Shown: positions 16,554-25,366 of the stretch, piece by piece
How the letters are laid out: each line of letters begins with the position of its first letter
Position numbering within the stretch: position 1 is the stretch's first letter
From: Thiodiazotropha sp040506775
GTDB lineage: Bacteria; Pseudomonadota; Gammaproteobacteria; Chromatiales; Chromatiaceae
Assembly (NCBI GenBank): GCA_040506775.1
Contig: JBEVWC010000007.1
Span: forward strand, 380,502-444,501
Direction of reading: 5' to 3'
Length of the DNA: 64,000 nt
Program-made: the position numbers and the translations under genes
The notes under the pieces: generated by a model
The model's database searches: none
What the model was told of the DNA's origin: nothing
What the model saw: only the letters and a program-made list of their open reading frames with translations

Positions 16554-18104
16554 ATGAGTCAAGCCGATCAACTGATCATTTTCGATACCACCCTGCGCGA
16601 CGGGGAGCAGAGCCCGGGCGCCTCCATGACCAAGGATGAAAAGGTGCGCATCGGCAAGGCTCTGGAAAAGCTGCAGGTGGACGTCATCGAGGCGGGTTTT
16701 CCGATTGCCAGTCCCGGCGATTTCGAGGCGGTGGCGGCGGTGGCCGGGGTGGTCAAGGACGCCCGGGTGTGCGGTCTGGCGCGGGCCCTGGACAAGGACA
16801 TCGATCGTGCCGGTGAAGCGCTCCGGGAGGCCAACGCCTCGCGCATTCACACCTTCATCGCCACCTCTCCGATCCATATGCAGTTCAAGTTGCGCATGCA
16901 GCCCGATGAGGTGGTCGCCCAGGCCATCCATGCGGTCAAGCGGGCGCGTCAGTACACTGATGATGTGGAGTTCTCCGCCGAGGACGCAGGGCGCTCCGAG
17001 ATCGATTTCCTGTGCCGTATCTTCGAGGCGGTGATCGATGCGGGCGCCACCACTCTGAATGTGCCGGACACGGTAGGCTATGCGATGCCGCACCAGTTCG
17101 GTGATCTGATCTGCCAACTGCGCGAACGCATCCCGAACTCCGACAAGGCGATATTTTCCGTACATTGTCACAACGATCTGGGTCTGGCGGTGGCCAACTC
17201 CCTGTCCGCGGTAAGCAATGGGGCGCGTCAGGTGGAGTGCACCATCAACGGCCTCGGCGAACGGGCCGGTAACGCCTCCCTGGAGGAGATCGTGATGGCG
17301 GTGCGCACCCGCCAGGACGTCTTCTCCTGCCAGTCCGGGGTGGACACCACCCAGATCGTTACCTGTTCGAAGCTGGTCTCCAACATCACCGGCTTCCCGG
17401 TTCAGCCGAATAAGGCCATCGTCGGCGCCAACGCCTTTGCCCACGAGTCCGGTATCCATCAGGACGGGGTCCTGAAATCCCGCGAGACCTACGAGATCAT
17501 GCGCGCCGAGGATGTGGGCTGGAGCCAGAACCGGATGGTGCTGGGCAAGCACTCCGGGCGGAACGCCTTCCGCACCCGGCTGGAGAGCCTGGGCATGATC
17601 TTCGAGTCCGAAGAGGAGCTCAACGCCGCGTTCTCCCGCTTCAAGGACCTGGCGGATAAGAAACACGAAATCTTCGACGAGGACCTGCAGGCCCTGGTCA
17701 CCGATACCAAGACCGACGCCTTCAACGAGCGCATCAAGCTGGTCTCCCTGAAGGTCTGTTCGGAAACCGGCGAGACGCCCCGCGCGGCACTGATGCTGAG
17801 CATCGACGGAGTGGAGGAGCCGGGCGCGGCCATTGGCGGCGGTCCGGTGGACGCCACCTTCAAGGCCATCGAGTCGATCGTCAACAGCGGTACCGAACTG
17901 CTGCTCTACTCGGTGAACAACATCACCAGCGGCACTGATGCCCAGGGCGAGGTGACCGTGCGGCTGTCGATGGACGGACGCATCGTCAACGGCCAGGGGG
18001 CCGACACCGATATCGTGATCGCCTCCGCCAAGGCCTACATCAACGCGGCGAACAAGATCCTTGCCCCGGTTGACAAGGCGCATCCCCAGACCGGCGATGT
18101 CTGA
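16554..18104 (+). CDS. leuA: 2-isopropylmalate synthase
   Basis: This 516-residue enzyme condenses acetyl-CoA with 2-oxoisovalerate in the first committed step of leucine synthesis. The N-terminal TIM barrel shows FDTTLRDGEQSPGASM, the metal-binding H-x-H in FSVHCHNDLGLAVANS and the motif GLGERAGNASLEEIVM. The linker HESGIHQDG and a C-terminal leucine-binding allosteric domain are present, and the length is close to E. coli LeuA (523). A GGAG ribosome binding site lies upstream. I looked for a leucine-rich leader peptide before the gene and found none. Confidence 0.96.
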   Translation: MSQADQLIIFDTTLRDGEQSPGASMTKDEKVRIGKALEKLQVDVIEAGFPIASPGDFEAVAAVAGVVKDARVCGLARALDKDIDRAGEALREANASRIHTFIATSPIHMQFKLRMQPDEVVAQAIHAVKRARQYTDDVEFSAEDAGRSEIDFLCRIFEAVIDAGATTLNVPDTVGYAMPHQFGDLICQLRERIPNSDKAIFSVHCHNDLGLAVANSLSAVSNGARQVECTINGLGERAGNASLEEIVMAVRTRQDVFSCQSGVDTTQIVTCSKLVSNITGFPVQPNKAIVGANAFAHESGIHQDGVLKSRETYEIMRAEDVGWSQNRMVLGKHSGRNAFRTRLESLGMIFESEEELNAAFSRFKDLADKKHEIFDEDLQALVTDTKTDAFNERIKLVSLKVCSETGETPRAALMLSIDGVEEPGAAIGGGPVDATFKAIESIVNSGTELLLYSVNNITSGTDAQGEVTVRLSMDGRIVNGQGADTDIVIASAKAYINAANKILAPVDKAHPQTGDV

Positions 18105-18142
18105 TCGCGGGTTGCTTGAACCGATGATCAGGACGCCACCTC

Positions 18143-18907
18143 ATGGATGAGCAGCAGCGGCAATACTATCTCGATGCGCTGGGGGTGACCCGCTGGCAAT
18201 TGCGTGTGCCGCTCGAAGCTGAGCAGGTGCCGCCACCGATCGAGGAGATCGTGGCGGATGTCGAACCGCAACCTGAGCATCTGCCGCACAGTCGGGCTGA
18301 ACCGGCGCCGCAGCCAATCTCCACCCCCTCATCCCGCCCCTCGGAAAAGTCGGACTGGCAGATCCTGCGGGAGCAGGTCAGGAACTGTCGCCGCTGCGGG
18401 TTGCGCGAGGGCTGCACCCAGACCGTGTTCGGAGTCGGTGACACCCAGGCCAGGCTGCTGGTCATCGGCGAAGCGCCGGGGGCGGACGAGGACCGCCAGG
18501 GTGAACCCTTCGTCGGACGCGCCGGCCAGTTGCTCAACGCCATGCTGCTGGCCATGGGCTTCCGGCGCGAGGAGGTGTTCATCGCCAACATCGTCAAGTG
18601 CCGTCCGCCGAACAACCGGGATCCCCATGCGGAAGAGGCCCTCAGCTGTGAGCCCTACCTGTTGCGCCAGATCGAGCTGATCCAACCCAGGGCGATTCTC
18701 GCCGTGGGCCGGATTGCCGCCCAGAACCTGCTCAAATCGGATCTCGCCGTGGGCAAGCTGCGGGGCCGCATGCATGCCCTGGGTGAAGCGCGCATCCCAT
18801 TGGTGGTGACCTATCATCCCGCCTACCTGTTGCGCACCCCGGAACACAAGGGCCGCGCCTGGCAGGATCTGCAGATGGCGCTCTCGGTACTGCGGGAGGC
18901 CCCATGA
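18143..18907 (+). CDS. Uracil-DNA glycosylase, Fe-S family 4 type
   Basis: A 254-residue DNA repair enzyme that removes uracil. A low-complexity N-terminal 70 residues precede the catalytic domain. Family 4 motifs are LLVIGEAPGADEDRQGEPFV with GRAGQLL (active site and uracil pocket) and HPAYLLR near the C-terminus. Four Cys positioned as 4Fe-4S ligands are visible: Cys82 and Cys85 (NCRRCGL), Cys153 (VKCRPPNNRDP) and Cys169. The N-terminal extension resembles that of phage SPO1 polymerase-related annotations. The stop overlaps the rimI start (ATGA). Confidence 0.92.
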   Translation: MDEQQRQYYLDALGVTRWQLRVPLEAEQVPPPIEEIVADVEPQPEHLPHSRAEPAPQPISTPSSRPSEKSDWQILREQVRNCRRCGLREGCTQTVFGVGDTQARLLVIGEAPGADEDRQGEPFVGRAGQLLNAMLLAMGFRREEVFIANIVKCRPPNNRDPHAEEALSCEPYLLRQIELIQPRAILAVGRIAAQNLLKSDLAVGKLRGRMHALGEARIPLVVTYHPAYLLRTPEHKGRAWQDLQMALSVLREAP

Positions 18908-19395
18908 ACGCCCGCCTGATGGATCCCCTGCTGAGCGTCCGGCCGATGCGGGAGGAAGATCTTGAAGATGTCATGGCGCTGGAAAACCGGATTTACCCCT
19001 TTCCCTGGACCCTGGGTATTTTTCAGGACTGCCTGCGGGTGGGTTACTGCTGCTGGGTTTTGAGCGTGGATGAACGGATCGTCGGTTACGGTGTGATGTC
19101 GGTGGTCATCGACGAGTCGCATATCCTCAACATCTGCGTCGATCCGGACTGGCAACGTCAGGGCCTGGGTCGCAAGCTGTTGATGCGTCTCCTCAAGGTG
19201 GCTCGCCAGCACGGTGCCGAGACGGTGTTTCTCGAAGTCCGGGTGGGTAACGAGGCGGCCCAGTCCCTCTACCGGAAAGCCGGTTTTGTCGAGGTCGGAC
19301 AGCGTCGCAACTACTATCCGGCGGAAAACGATACCCGGGAGGACGCCCTGCTGTTATCCCTGGAACTCGAAACCGCGGTGCGGCCTTTTTCTTAA
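18904..19395 (+). CDS. rimI: Ribosomal protein S18-alanine N-acetyltransferase
   Basis: A 163-residue GNAT acetyltransferase. N-terminal VRPMREEDLEDVMALENRIYPFPWTLG carries the RimI-specific Y-P-x-P-W pattern, seen in two pieces around IYPFPWT. The acetyl-CoA loop is PDWQRQGLGRKLLMRLL (Q/R-x-x-G-x-G/A) and the C-terminal LEVRVGNEAAQSLYRKAGF is typical of RimI. It acetylates the N-terminus of ribosomal protein S18. The start overlaps the glycosylase stop, which fixes the start codon. Confidence 0.93.
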   Translation: MNARLMDPLLSVRPMREEDLEDVMALENRIYPFPWTLGIFQDCLRVGYCCWVLSVDERIVGYGVMSVVIDESHILNICVDPDWQRQGLGRKLLMRLLKVARQHGAETVFLEVRVGNEAAQSLYRKAGFVEVGQRRNYYPAENDTREDALLLSLELETAVRPFS

Positions 19396-19413
19396 ACCAT
19401 CGGAAGTATCCAA

Positions 19414-19875
19414 ATGCAGCGCCTGATCATCGTTCTCATCCTCTCCCTGCCCCTATGGGGCTGCGACATACAGCCCGGCTCGGACCGGGTCAAAGTCAGT
19501 GAACAATCGGCGCAGGGCTTGGCCGACACATCCTTCGACCAGGGTTACCTGCAGAAACTGGTGGACGAGACCCGCGAACGTGCCGAGGCACGGGTTCAGG
19601 AGGCCTACACGCGCAACAACATCCCACCCGAGCAACGCATCAGCCATGCCCAGGCCGAGGGGCGTTTCGAACACTACGCCAGGCATCGGCTGGCCGTGGT
19701 CGACCTCAGTTATACCGCCAACCCGATGCGGGTTATGCGCGTAGTCGGCATTGATCAGGATCGCCTGATATCCATCAGTTGTATCGCGCCCCAGGGAGAG
19801 GTGTTGGATCTGTTCGATGGGGAGAGTGATTGCGGGCGCAGCGTTGCGGGTTATTTTGGCAAGGGAACAGATTGA
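19414..19875 (+). CDS. Hypothetical lipoprotein
   Basis: A 153-residue predicted lipoprotein with lipobox LWGC (Cys17) after a short hydrophobic signal. The mature protein has a charged helical stretch (residues 45-85) and a C-terminal beta-rich segment with a Cys pair (SISCIAPQGEV ... GESDCGRS). No known family is recognised. It follows rimI by 18 bp and may be cotranscribed. Confidence 0.7.
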   Translation: MQRLIIVLILSLPLWGCDIQPGSDRVKVSEQSAQGLADTSFDQGYLQKLVDETRERAEARVQEAYTRNNIPPEQRISHAQAEGRFEHYARHRLAVVDLSYTANPMRVMRVVGIDQDRLISISCIAPQGEVLDLFDGESDCGRSVAGYFGKGTD

Positions 19876-19897
19876 CCCAGGATTATCAGTAGCACCC

Positions 19898-19983
19898 GTA
19901 GCCCGGGTGCAGCAAAGCGGAACCCGGGAACCGCGCCCGGAGCTCCGACCCTCCCGGGTTACGCTTCGCTCCACCCGGGCAAC
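19898..19983. repeat. REP/BIME palindrome, GTAGCCCGGGTG family
   Basis: An 86-bp palindrome between two convergent genes, the same family as 15434-15519. It probably serves as a shared hairpin terminator. Confidence 0.85.
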
Positions 19984-19991
19984 CATACGGA

Positions 19992-20453
19992 TCATCCCCC
20001 CCGCCGCTGGGCAAGCAGCCGATCCAGCTGATTGGCAAACGCCTGCCGGTCGGCCTGGGAAAACGCCGGGGGACCCCCGGTGTCGATACCGCTGCCACGC
20101 AGGGTATCCATGAAATCGCGCATGGTCAGACGCTGCCGGATATTGGCCTCGGTATAGAGTTCCCCCCGCGGGTTGAGCGCCAGCGCACCCCGCTCGATCA
20201 CCTCGGCGGCCAAAGGAATGTCAGCGGTGATCACCAGGTCGTCCGGGTTCACCTGCTGGGCGATATGGTTGTCGGCCACGTCGAACCCGGCGCCGACCTG
20301 CACCGCGCGGATGTATTGTGAACGGGGCACCGGCAGGGCCTGGTTGGCAACCAGGGTCAAGGCGACACCGACCCGGTCCGCGGCGCGGAACAGGATCTCC
20401 TTGATCACCTTGGGGCAGGCGTCCGCATCGACCCAGATGTGCTGAATACTCAT
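19992..20453 (-). CDS. yaiI: YaiI/YqxD family protein (DUF188, PIN-like)
   Basis: A 153-residue protein with the family-defining IWVDADACPKVIKEILFRAA start, NQALPVPRSQYIRAVQVGAG and the acidic DLVITADIPLA motif, which form a PIN-like acidic pocket. The role is unknown; a nuclease activity is presumed from the fold. Length matches the family (about 150). Confidence 0.92.
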   Translation of the reverse strand: MSIQHIWVDADACPKVIKEILFRAADRVGVALTLVANQALPVPRSQYIRAVQVGAGFDVADNHIAQQVNPDDLVITADIPLAAEVIERGALALNPRGELYTEANIRQRLTMRDFMDTLRGSGIDTGGPPAFSQADRQAFANQLDRLLAQRRGG

Positions 20454-20823
20454 GTATGTCCTAAGAAAGTGTGACGAACCGTCCGTGTGAGACGGATCGG
20501 CGCGAAGTTGCTGGATGGCGTCAACATAGGGTGATAGACCCGGAAGTCATTGACCCATGTTCTTTTTTCAATGTTTCTGTTACAGTGCCCACTTTCCAGG
20601 GTGTTGTCCGGTCATCACCCGACGCGAGCAATCGCAGGAAAGGATTTTAGCCGAATCCCTTTGGGATATCCCGCTTAACAGGCGGCTAGAACTCGCTCAC
20701 ACCGAGCAGGGCTTCAACCACCTGATACACATTCAGAGAATTCCCTCTTTTTATCCAGCCAGGACCGGATCCCGAACGTCAAAAAGCTGTTACGGGGTGG
20801 CAAGACTGGAGCATTATTTACCC
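20454..20823. other. Long non-coding leader region before rhlE
   Basis: This 370-bp stretch separates yaiI and rhlE, which are divergent. A long upstream extension of the rhlE frame (from an ATG at 20557) has no homologous character, so I treat it as leader. Long 5' untranslated regions are common in cold-induced RNA helicase genes; no specific riboswitch was recognised. Confidence 0.4.
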
Positions 20824-22287
20824 ATGTCATTTGATTCCCTCGGCCTGTCGGCCGAACTCCTGCGCGCGATTGGCGAGCAGGGCTATACCCAACCCACTCC
20901 GATTCAGCGTCAGGCGATTCCGATGATCCTCAGCGGTCGCGATGTCCTCGCCGGCGCCCAGACCGGTACCGGCAAAACCGCCGGTTTTACCCTGCCGCTG
21001 CTGCAACGCCTGAGCGAAAAACCCACCCAGGGCGGCAAACGTCCGGTGCGCGCCCTGGTGCTGACACCAACTCGCGAACTGGCCGCCCAGGTGGGCGAAA
21101 GCGTAGTGGCCTATGGCCGTCATCTGCCGTTCCGTTCCGCGGTCATTTTCGGCGGGGTCAAGATCAACCCGCAGATCCAGCAGTTGCGCCAGGGCGTCGA
21201 TATCCTGGTGGCGACCCCCGGGCGTCTTCTCGACCATGTCTCGCAGAAGACCCTCGATCTGTCACAGATTGAAATCTTCGTCCTGGATGAAGCCGATCGG
21301 ATGCTGGACATGGGCTTCATTCACGATATCCGCAAGGTGCTGGCATTGCTGCCGGAAAACGGAAAACGCCAGAACCTGCTGTTCTCCGCCACCTTCTCCC
21401 AGGAGATCAAGCAGCTGGCCGAGCGCCTGCTCGACCGCCCCGAACTGATCGAGGTGGCCCGCCGCAACAGTACCGCCGAGGCGATCGAGCAGCGGGTACA
21501 TCCGGTGGACAAGGGTCGCAAGCGGGAACTGCTGAGCCACATGATCGGCATGAACGACTGGCGTCAGGTGCTGGTGTTCACCCGCACCAAGCACGGCGCC
21601 AACCGCTTGGCGGAACAGCTGCAGAAGGATGGACTGGTGGCCGCCGCAATTCACGGCAACAAGAGCCAGGGTGCCCGCACCCGGGCCCTGTCCGGGTTCA
21701 AAAGCGGTGAAGTGCGGGTCCTGGTGGCCACCGATATCGCCGCCCGGGGGCTGGACATCGATGAACTGCCCCACGTGGTGAACTACGAACTGCCGAACGT
21801 GCCGGAGGACTACGTCCACCGCATCGGCCGCACCGGGCGTGCCGGCAACGCGGGTGTTGCCATCTCCCTGGTGTGTGGTGAAGAGCAGAAATTTCTGCGC
21901 GACATCGAGCGCCTGCTCAAACAGGAACTGCCCAAGGTGGTTTTGCCCGGCTATGAACCGGGTACCCAGTCGGTGAAAGAGGAGCAACCGGCCCGTCGTC
22001 AGGACAATCGCCGCGACCGTACCGCCGCCCCTTCCAGGGAGTCCCGCTCACGTAACAATTCCCGACGGGATGGACGTGCTTCGGCGAAACCGGCTCAGGG
22101 GAATAAGGACCGCTCCCGCAGAACCTCGGAAGCGGATCGAACCGCGGCTCCGGGTGACGCAGCACCCCGCCAGCATGTGCACCGCAAGCCGGCGGCCAAG
22201 CGGACTCAACCCGCGCAGCGCCACCATGCCGGTGGTCGCAAGAAGCGGGAACTGCCTGCTCTGCTGGGTGGACGCTCAGAAGATTGA
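20824..22287 (+). CDS. rhlE: DEAD-box ATP-dependent RNA helicase RhlE
   Basis: A 487-residue helicase. The Q motif YTQPTPIQRQAIP, Walker A AQTGTGKTAGFTLP, DEAD box VLDEADRMLDMGF, the SAT motif FSATFSQEI, ATDIAARGLDI and HRIGRTGRAG are all present. A basic, Arg/Lys/Gln-rich tail of about 110 residues follows the helicase core and probably binds RNA. The start at MSFDSLGLSAELLRAIGEQG matches RhlE proteins; the in-frame ATG at 20557 would add 89 unrelated residues. It unwinds RNA in ribosome assembly or mRNA decay. A strong bidirectional terminator follows. Confidence 0.94.
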   Translation: MSFDSLGLSAELLRAIGEQGYTQPTPIQRQAIPMILSGRDVLAGAQTGTGKTAGFTLPLLQRLSEKPTQGGKRPVRALVLTPTRELAAQVGESVVAYGRHLPFRSAVIFGGVKINPQIQQLRQGVDILVATPGRLLDHVSQKTLDLSQIEIFVLDEADRMLDMGFIHDIRKVLALLPENGKRQNLLFSATFSQEIKQLAERLLDRPELIEVARRNSTAEAIEQRVHPVDKGRKRELLSHMIGMNDWRQVLVFTRTKHGANRLAEQLQKDGLVAAAIHGNKSQGARTRALSGFKSGEVRVLVATDIAARGLDIDELPHVVNYELPNVPEDYVHRIGRTGRAGNAGVAISLVCGEEQKFLRDIERLLKQELPKVVLPGYEPGTQSVKEEQPARRQDNRRDRTAAPSRESRSRNNSRRDGRASAKPAQGNKDRSRRTSEADRTAAPGDAAPRQHVHRKPAAKRTQPAQRHHAGGRKKRELPALLGGRSED

Positions 22288-22293
22288 GGCGGC

Positions 22294-22327
22294 AGGCCAA
22301 TCCGCAGCGCCTGCTGCGGATTGGCCT
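22294..22327. terminator. Strong bidirectional stem-loop terminator after rhlE
   Basis: A perfect 15-bp stem (AGGCCAATCCGCAGC paired with GCTGCGGATTGGCCT) and a 4-base loop lie between the convergent rhlE and LssY_C genes, 6 bases after the rhlE stop. A modest T-rich tail (CATCTTTCATT) follows on the plus strand. Confidence 0.85.
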
Positions 22328-22347
22328 CATCTTTCATTCCGCTCTGA

Positions 22348-23724
22348 TCAAGGTGCAATCAGCGCCGGGATCATGAACTCCTCCCGTTTGCCCTCACGCA
22401 CCGGATCGGCGGACTCATTCCAGCCCAGGTCCCGGGCCATGTGCGCAGGTACCGGTTCGCGGGTCAGCCAGACCACCAGACGCATTCCGTCAGTGATGAA
22501 CGGGTCGGCGGTCAGATTATAGCCGGGATTCTCCTCGGTCGTCACACCTACACCACCCGCAAAGGCGAATTTGCTCACCGCATCATGGTGCAGCAGGCTG
22601 TGAAAGGTGTACTCCCGGGCCTCATCAACCACCGGATCGATTACATGGGTGGTCAGGGTGGGGGACAGGGTGGTCAGCTTGACACCGATGTCCCGGCTGA
22701 CCTGGCCGATCCATACCGGAGTGCCCTCACAACGGAAGGGCGCCAACCAGAGGCGCATGTGGTTGCGCTGGTTGATGGTTGAGCGGCCGCGTTGCAGGGC
22801 GATGTCCTGGGGGCGGCTGAAGGCGTACAGGGAACTGACCGGAGCGGTGAGGAAGGCCTTCTCCTCGATTGCCGCGCCGATCATGCGGCGGATACTGTCC
22901 ACGGTGATCGACTCGGTGAAATCCCAGCCGCTGCCCGAGAGGGCGGAGATCAGTTCCTTGCCGGTGCCGATGATCACCAGATTCAACGGGTCGCCGGTTC
23001 GGTCCCCCGCTGCATTGGTGGTGCAACAGACCATCTGTTCCAACCGCGTCTGCAACTCGTCGACGCTCAGATCGGGTAACTCACTCACCCGGTTATACAG
23101 TTCGCGCAGTTCGGACTGCTCATAATCGAAGCTTTCAGTCGGTAACAGCACGGCAAACCGCATACGTATCGCATGCCCGTTACTGGACAGATGCACGTCG
23201 ACAAAACGCCCCCCACGCTTGTAAGAGGCATAGATGAACCCCTCCTGGGTGCTGCCCGCAGGCACGAAGAAGGGCAGGGCGTTTTTGCGGAACAGGCTTC
23301 TGTTTCGCTGCTGTTTGTCCGCACTCAGATGCGCCCCGGTCATGAACGCGGCCTCGTCCGCGGAGTAGTAATCCGGATCGAGGGAAAAGGGCATCAGCCA
23401 GTAGTCTTTCGGGCTGTCGTTTTTCACGTGCATCCAGATCGGTTGAACGTCGTGTTCCGCCATGGGCACGCCGAAATAACGGGAGGCCTGTTCGTCGGTG
23501 GGGATCGCAATATGCACCGTGACCTGATCCTTCTCGAGTAACTGCAGCCGTTCCAGGGGGATCGGCAGGTCCTGTTCCCCGGTCGGGTCATAGGTGGTGA
23601 ACATGGAGCAGGCGGACAGCAGGCCTGCAAGCAACAGGGCGAAACTGATACGCATTGCCGGGATCGGCAGGTTGGCGGGGGATGTCATGGATCGGGATCG
23701 GGGAGTCGATGGCATGACTGGCAT
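22348..23724 (-). CDS. LssY_C domain lipoprotein
   Basis: A 458-residue protein. A GAGGAAA site sits 10 bases before the first ATG; internal ATGs at 23688 and 23655 are alternatives, and the last would give a normal lipoprotein signal (MRISFALLLAGLLSACS, Cys in the lipobox). The C-terminal half, about residues 245-415, matches the LssY_C pattern: LNLVIIGTGKELISALSGSG, INQRNHMRLWLAP, VWIGQVSRDIGVK and YNLTADPFITDGMRLVVWL. LssY_C occurs at the end of membrane phosphatase-like proteins; here it is free and lipid-anchored. Function is unknown. Confidence 0.8.
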   Translation of the reverse strand: MPVMPSTPRSRSMTSPANLPIPAMRISFALLLAGLLSACSMFTTYDPTGEQDLPIPLERLQLLEKDQVTVHIAIPTDEQASRYFGVPMAEHDVQPIWMHVKNDSPKDYWLMPFSLDPDYYSADEAAFMTGAHLSADKQQRNRSLFRKNALPFFVPAGSTQEGFIYASYKRGGRFVDVHLSSNGHAIRMRFAVLLPTESFDYEQSELRELYNRVSELPDLSVDELQTRLEQMVCCTTNAAGDRTGDPLNLVIIGTGKELISALSGSGWDFTESITVDSIRRMIGAAIEEKAFLTAPVSSLYAFSRPQDIALQRGRSTINQRNHMRLWLAPFRCEGTPVWIGQVSRDIGVKLTTLSPTLTTHVIDPVVDEAREYTFHSLLHHDAVSKFAFAGGVGVTTEENPGYNLTADPFITDGMRLVVWLTREPVPAHMARDLGWNESADPVREGKREEFMIPALIAP

Positions 23725-23854
23725 GGTACGGCAGTTTCCTCGTCGATATCAGGTGTCGTTTACAGGGATAAAGTCCCGTTTGAATCGTCCCTGAGACCGG
23801 GCGGCGTTGCTGATCAAGGCCCTGCCGGTAACCGCTGGTGAATCCGGAAGCGTT

Positions 23855-24526
23855 TTAAATCATCTCATCGATGGGAGAGGCTTCCGAATGCATAGTGCCC
23901 ACGGATCCGATCGAGGTAAAGGCGTCGATGGCCCGTTGACCCTGACGGGAGATGCCGGTATTCGCCCTGTCCTCTGAATCTTCATCCCCGCTGCCCCGGG
24001 CGGTCTGACTCTGTTCCTCACGCCGCAGGGCGTGCAGTTCACTGCGGGCCTGCGCGGCTATGGCGGCCGCCTGGGAGGCAACACGCCGGTCCTGGGGAGA
24101 GGGGTCGGCCGGTGCCAGAGCGGCGCGCTGGATGGTTTCCGCCTGGCGGATGATCTCCTCCGGGCTTCCGGAGTAGGAGGCGCTGATGGAGACCTCGCCG
24201 CCGATGGCGTAGCTGCGGCCATCCGGTCCGGTCTGGTAGGTGTAACTGCCACCACTGGCCATGCCCCCGGAGGCTGCCCGATGGGCCGCTTCATGGGCCT
24301 TGACCTCCCGGTCCCGGGCTTGCAGTTTGCGGACCTGAGCCTGCTCCTCCCGGGTCAGCCGCTGAGCCTGTCCGCTCTCGTTGACCGGGCGTTCGGTAGT
24401 GGTTTCCCGGGTGGTGTCCGACTCTGCACGGTTGGCAACAGTGCCGGATTCCGGGCCAAAGGTTCGCCTGGCGGTTCCGGAGGTCGCCTGTTGATAGTCT
24501 GACAATGCACCCAAAGACAGGTCCAT
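23855..24526 (-). CDS. SprA-related putative metalloprotease (CJM1_0395 family)
   Basis: A 223-residue protein from the ATG at MDLSLGALSDYQQ. The N-terminal 80 residues are low complexity. The conserved block is DREVKAHEAAHRAASGG, an H-E-x-x-H zinc-protease-like motif, followed by SYTYQTGPDGRSYAIGGEVS and a helical Ala/Gln-rich tail. This family is common in proteobacteria and often lies near flagellar or envelope genes. No signal peptide is visible. Protease activity is presumed from HExxH only. Confidence 0.8.
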   Translation of the reverse strand: MDLSLGALSDYQQATSGTARRTFGPESGTVANRAESDTTRETTTERPVNESGQAQRLTREEQAQVRKLQARDREVKAHEAAHRAASGGMASGGSYTYQTGPDGRSYAIGGEVSISASYSGSPEEIIRQAETIQRAALAPADPSPQDRRVASQAAAIAAQARSELHALRREEQSQTARGSGDEDSEDRANTGISRQGQRAIDAFTSIGSVGTMHSEASPIDEMI

Positions 24527-24627
24527 AGGGAATACCGATAGTCTGCCTGAGAACAATTATACCCGAGATTTCAAGCCTAAAACCGGGCAAAAACCGCGAA
24601 ATGGCGCTCCAGAGAACGTCGTTCCCG

Positions 24628-24858
24628 TCAGAACCAGCTTTCGATGAGCTTACGGTCCGGAATCCCGCCGCTGTGCACCACCTGCTCGTCGATCACCACC
24701 CCGGGGGTGGACATCACTCCGTAGCCCATGATCTGTCCCATGTCCTCGACCTTGCTCAAGTCGGCTTCCACCCCCTTGTCGCGGATCACCGTAGCGATCA
24801 GATCGTAGGTGGCGACACAACTGCGGCAACCGCTGCCGAGTACTTTGATTGATTTCAT
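24628..24858 (-). CDS. Thioredoxin-like small protein (CxxC, MTH895/TM0996 type)
   Basis: A 76-residue mini-thioredoxin with redox motif GCRSC (Cys11, Cys14), YDLIATVIRDKG and the cis-proline loop STPGVVIDEQVVHSGGIP. These proteins are repeatedly found beside PF03773 permeases and ArsR regulators. It is on the same strand as that cluster but 508 bp downstream, separated by repeats. AGGAG lies six bases before the ATG. A likely role is a thiol relay or metal(loid) transfer for the permease; inference from context. Confidence 0.88.
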   Translation of the reverse strand: MKSIKVLGSGCRSCVATYDLIATVIRDKGVEADLSKVEDMGQIMGYGVMSTPGVVIDEQVVHSGGIPDRKLIESWF

Positions 24859-24864
24859 GATGGG

Positions 24865-24990
24865 CTCCTGATTTTCATTTGATGATCGGTATCACCTGGT
24901 AACAAGGTGATGGTTGATGAGTTCACTGCGTTCACGTTTTATTTCATTCCCCCTCTCCCCGGACCTCTCCCGCAAGGGGAGAGGGAATTC
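24865..24990. repeat. Duplicated leader segment, copy A, with CCTCTCCCC inverted repeat
   Basis: About 95 bp here (from CTCCTGATTTTCATTTGATG to the ATTCCCCCTCTCCCC stretch) is repeated at roughly 75 percent identity at 25203-25297. Copy A contains the ribosome binding site and leader of the mini-thioredoxin gene. Both copies end in a CCCCTCTCCC...GGGAGAGGG hairpin. Confidence 0.65.
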
Positions 24991-25116
24991 ACGGATGAAG
25001 AGGGGCATTCAACGCCTCGTTTGTTATTGCTACCCAAATGGCAGATTTCCAAATACTCGATCACTGCATCTCATTTCACCTCATAAGGGCAAAGGAGACG
25101 CATGGATCAATTAACC

Positions 25117-25198
25117 GTAGGTCGGGTTAGCGCAGCGTAACCCGACGAACAGCGTTATCCACTTCATGTCGGGTTACGCCTCGCTAACCCGACCTACC
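25117..25198. repeat. REP palindrome, GTAGGTCGGGTTAGC family
   Basis: An 82-bp imperfect palindrome beginning GTAGGTCGGGTTAGCGCAGC and ending CTCGCTAACCCGACCTAC. A second copy lies at 31218-31303. This is a different family from the GTAGCCCGGGTG one. Confidence 0.85.
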
Positions 25199-25202
25199 CA
25201 CT

Positions 25203-25320
25203 CCTGAGTTTCACTTGATGATCGGTTTCACCCTGCCAGAGGAATATGGTTCATGAGTACGCTACGTTTACGCTTTTTTAATTCCCCCTCTCCCCTCGCG
25301 GGAGAGGGGGCCACAAAAAC
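25203..25320. repeat. Duplicated leader segment, copy B
   Basis: The second copy of the segment at 24865, again ending in a CCCCTCTCCC hairpin. It lies between the permease stop and the REP palindrome and is followed by no thioredoxin gene, which suggests an old tandem duplication with loss. Confidence 0.6.
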
Positions 25321-25366
25321 CCGTGAGCGCAGCGAACACCTCAACTCAAAACTAAAAATTCAAAAC

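Noticed and set aside
16482..18083. Minus-strand open frame of 533 codons
   Set aside because: It is antisense to leuA; leuA is unmistakable and the antisense product has no family features.
20557..20823. N-terminal extension of rhlE
   Set aside because: The 89 extra residues look unlike RhlE, and the known N-terminus begins at the ATG at 20824.
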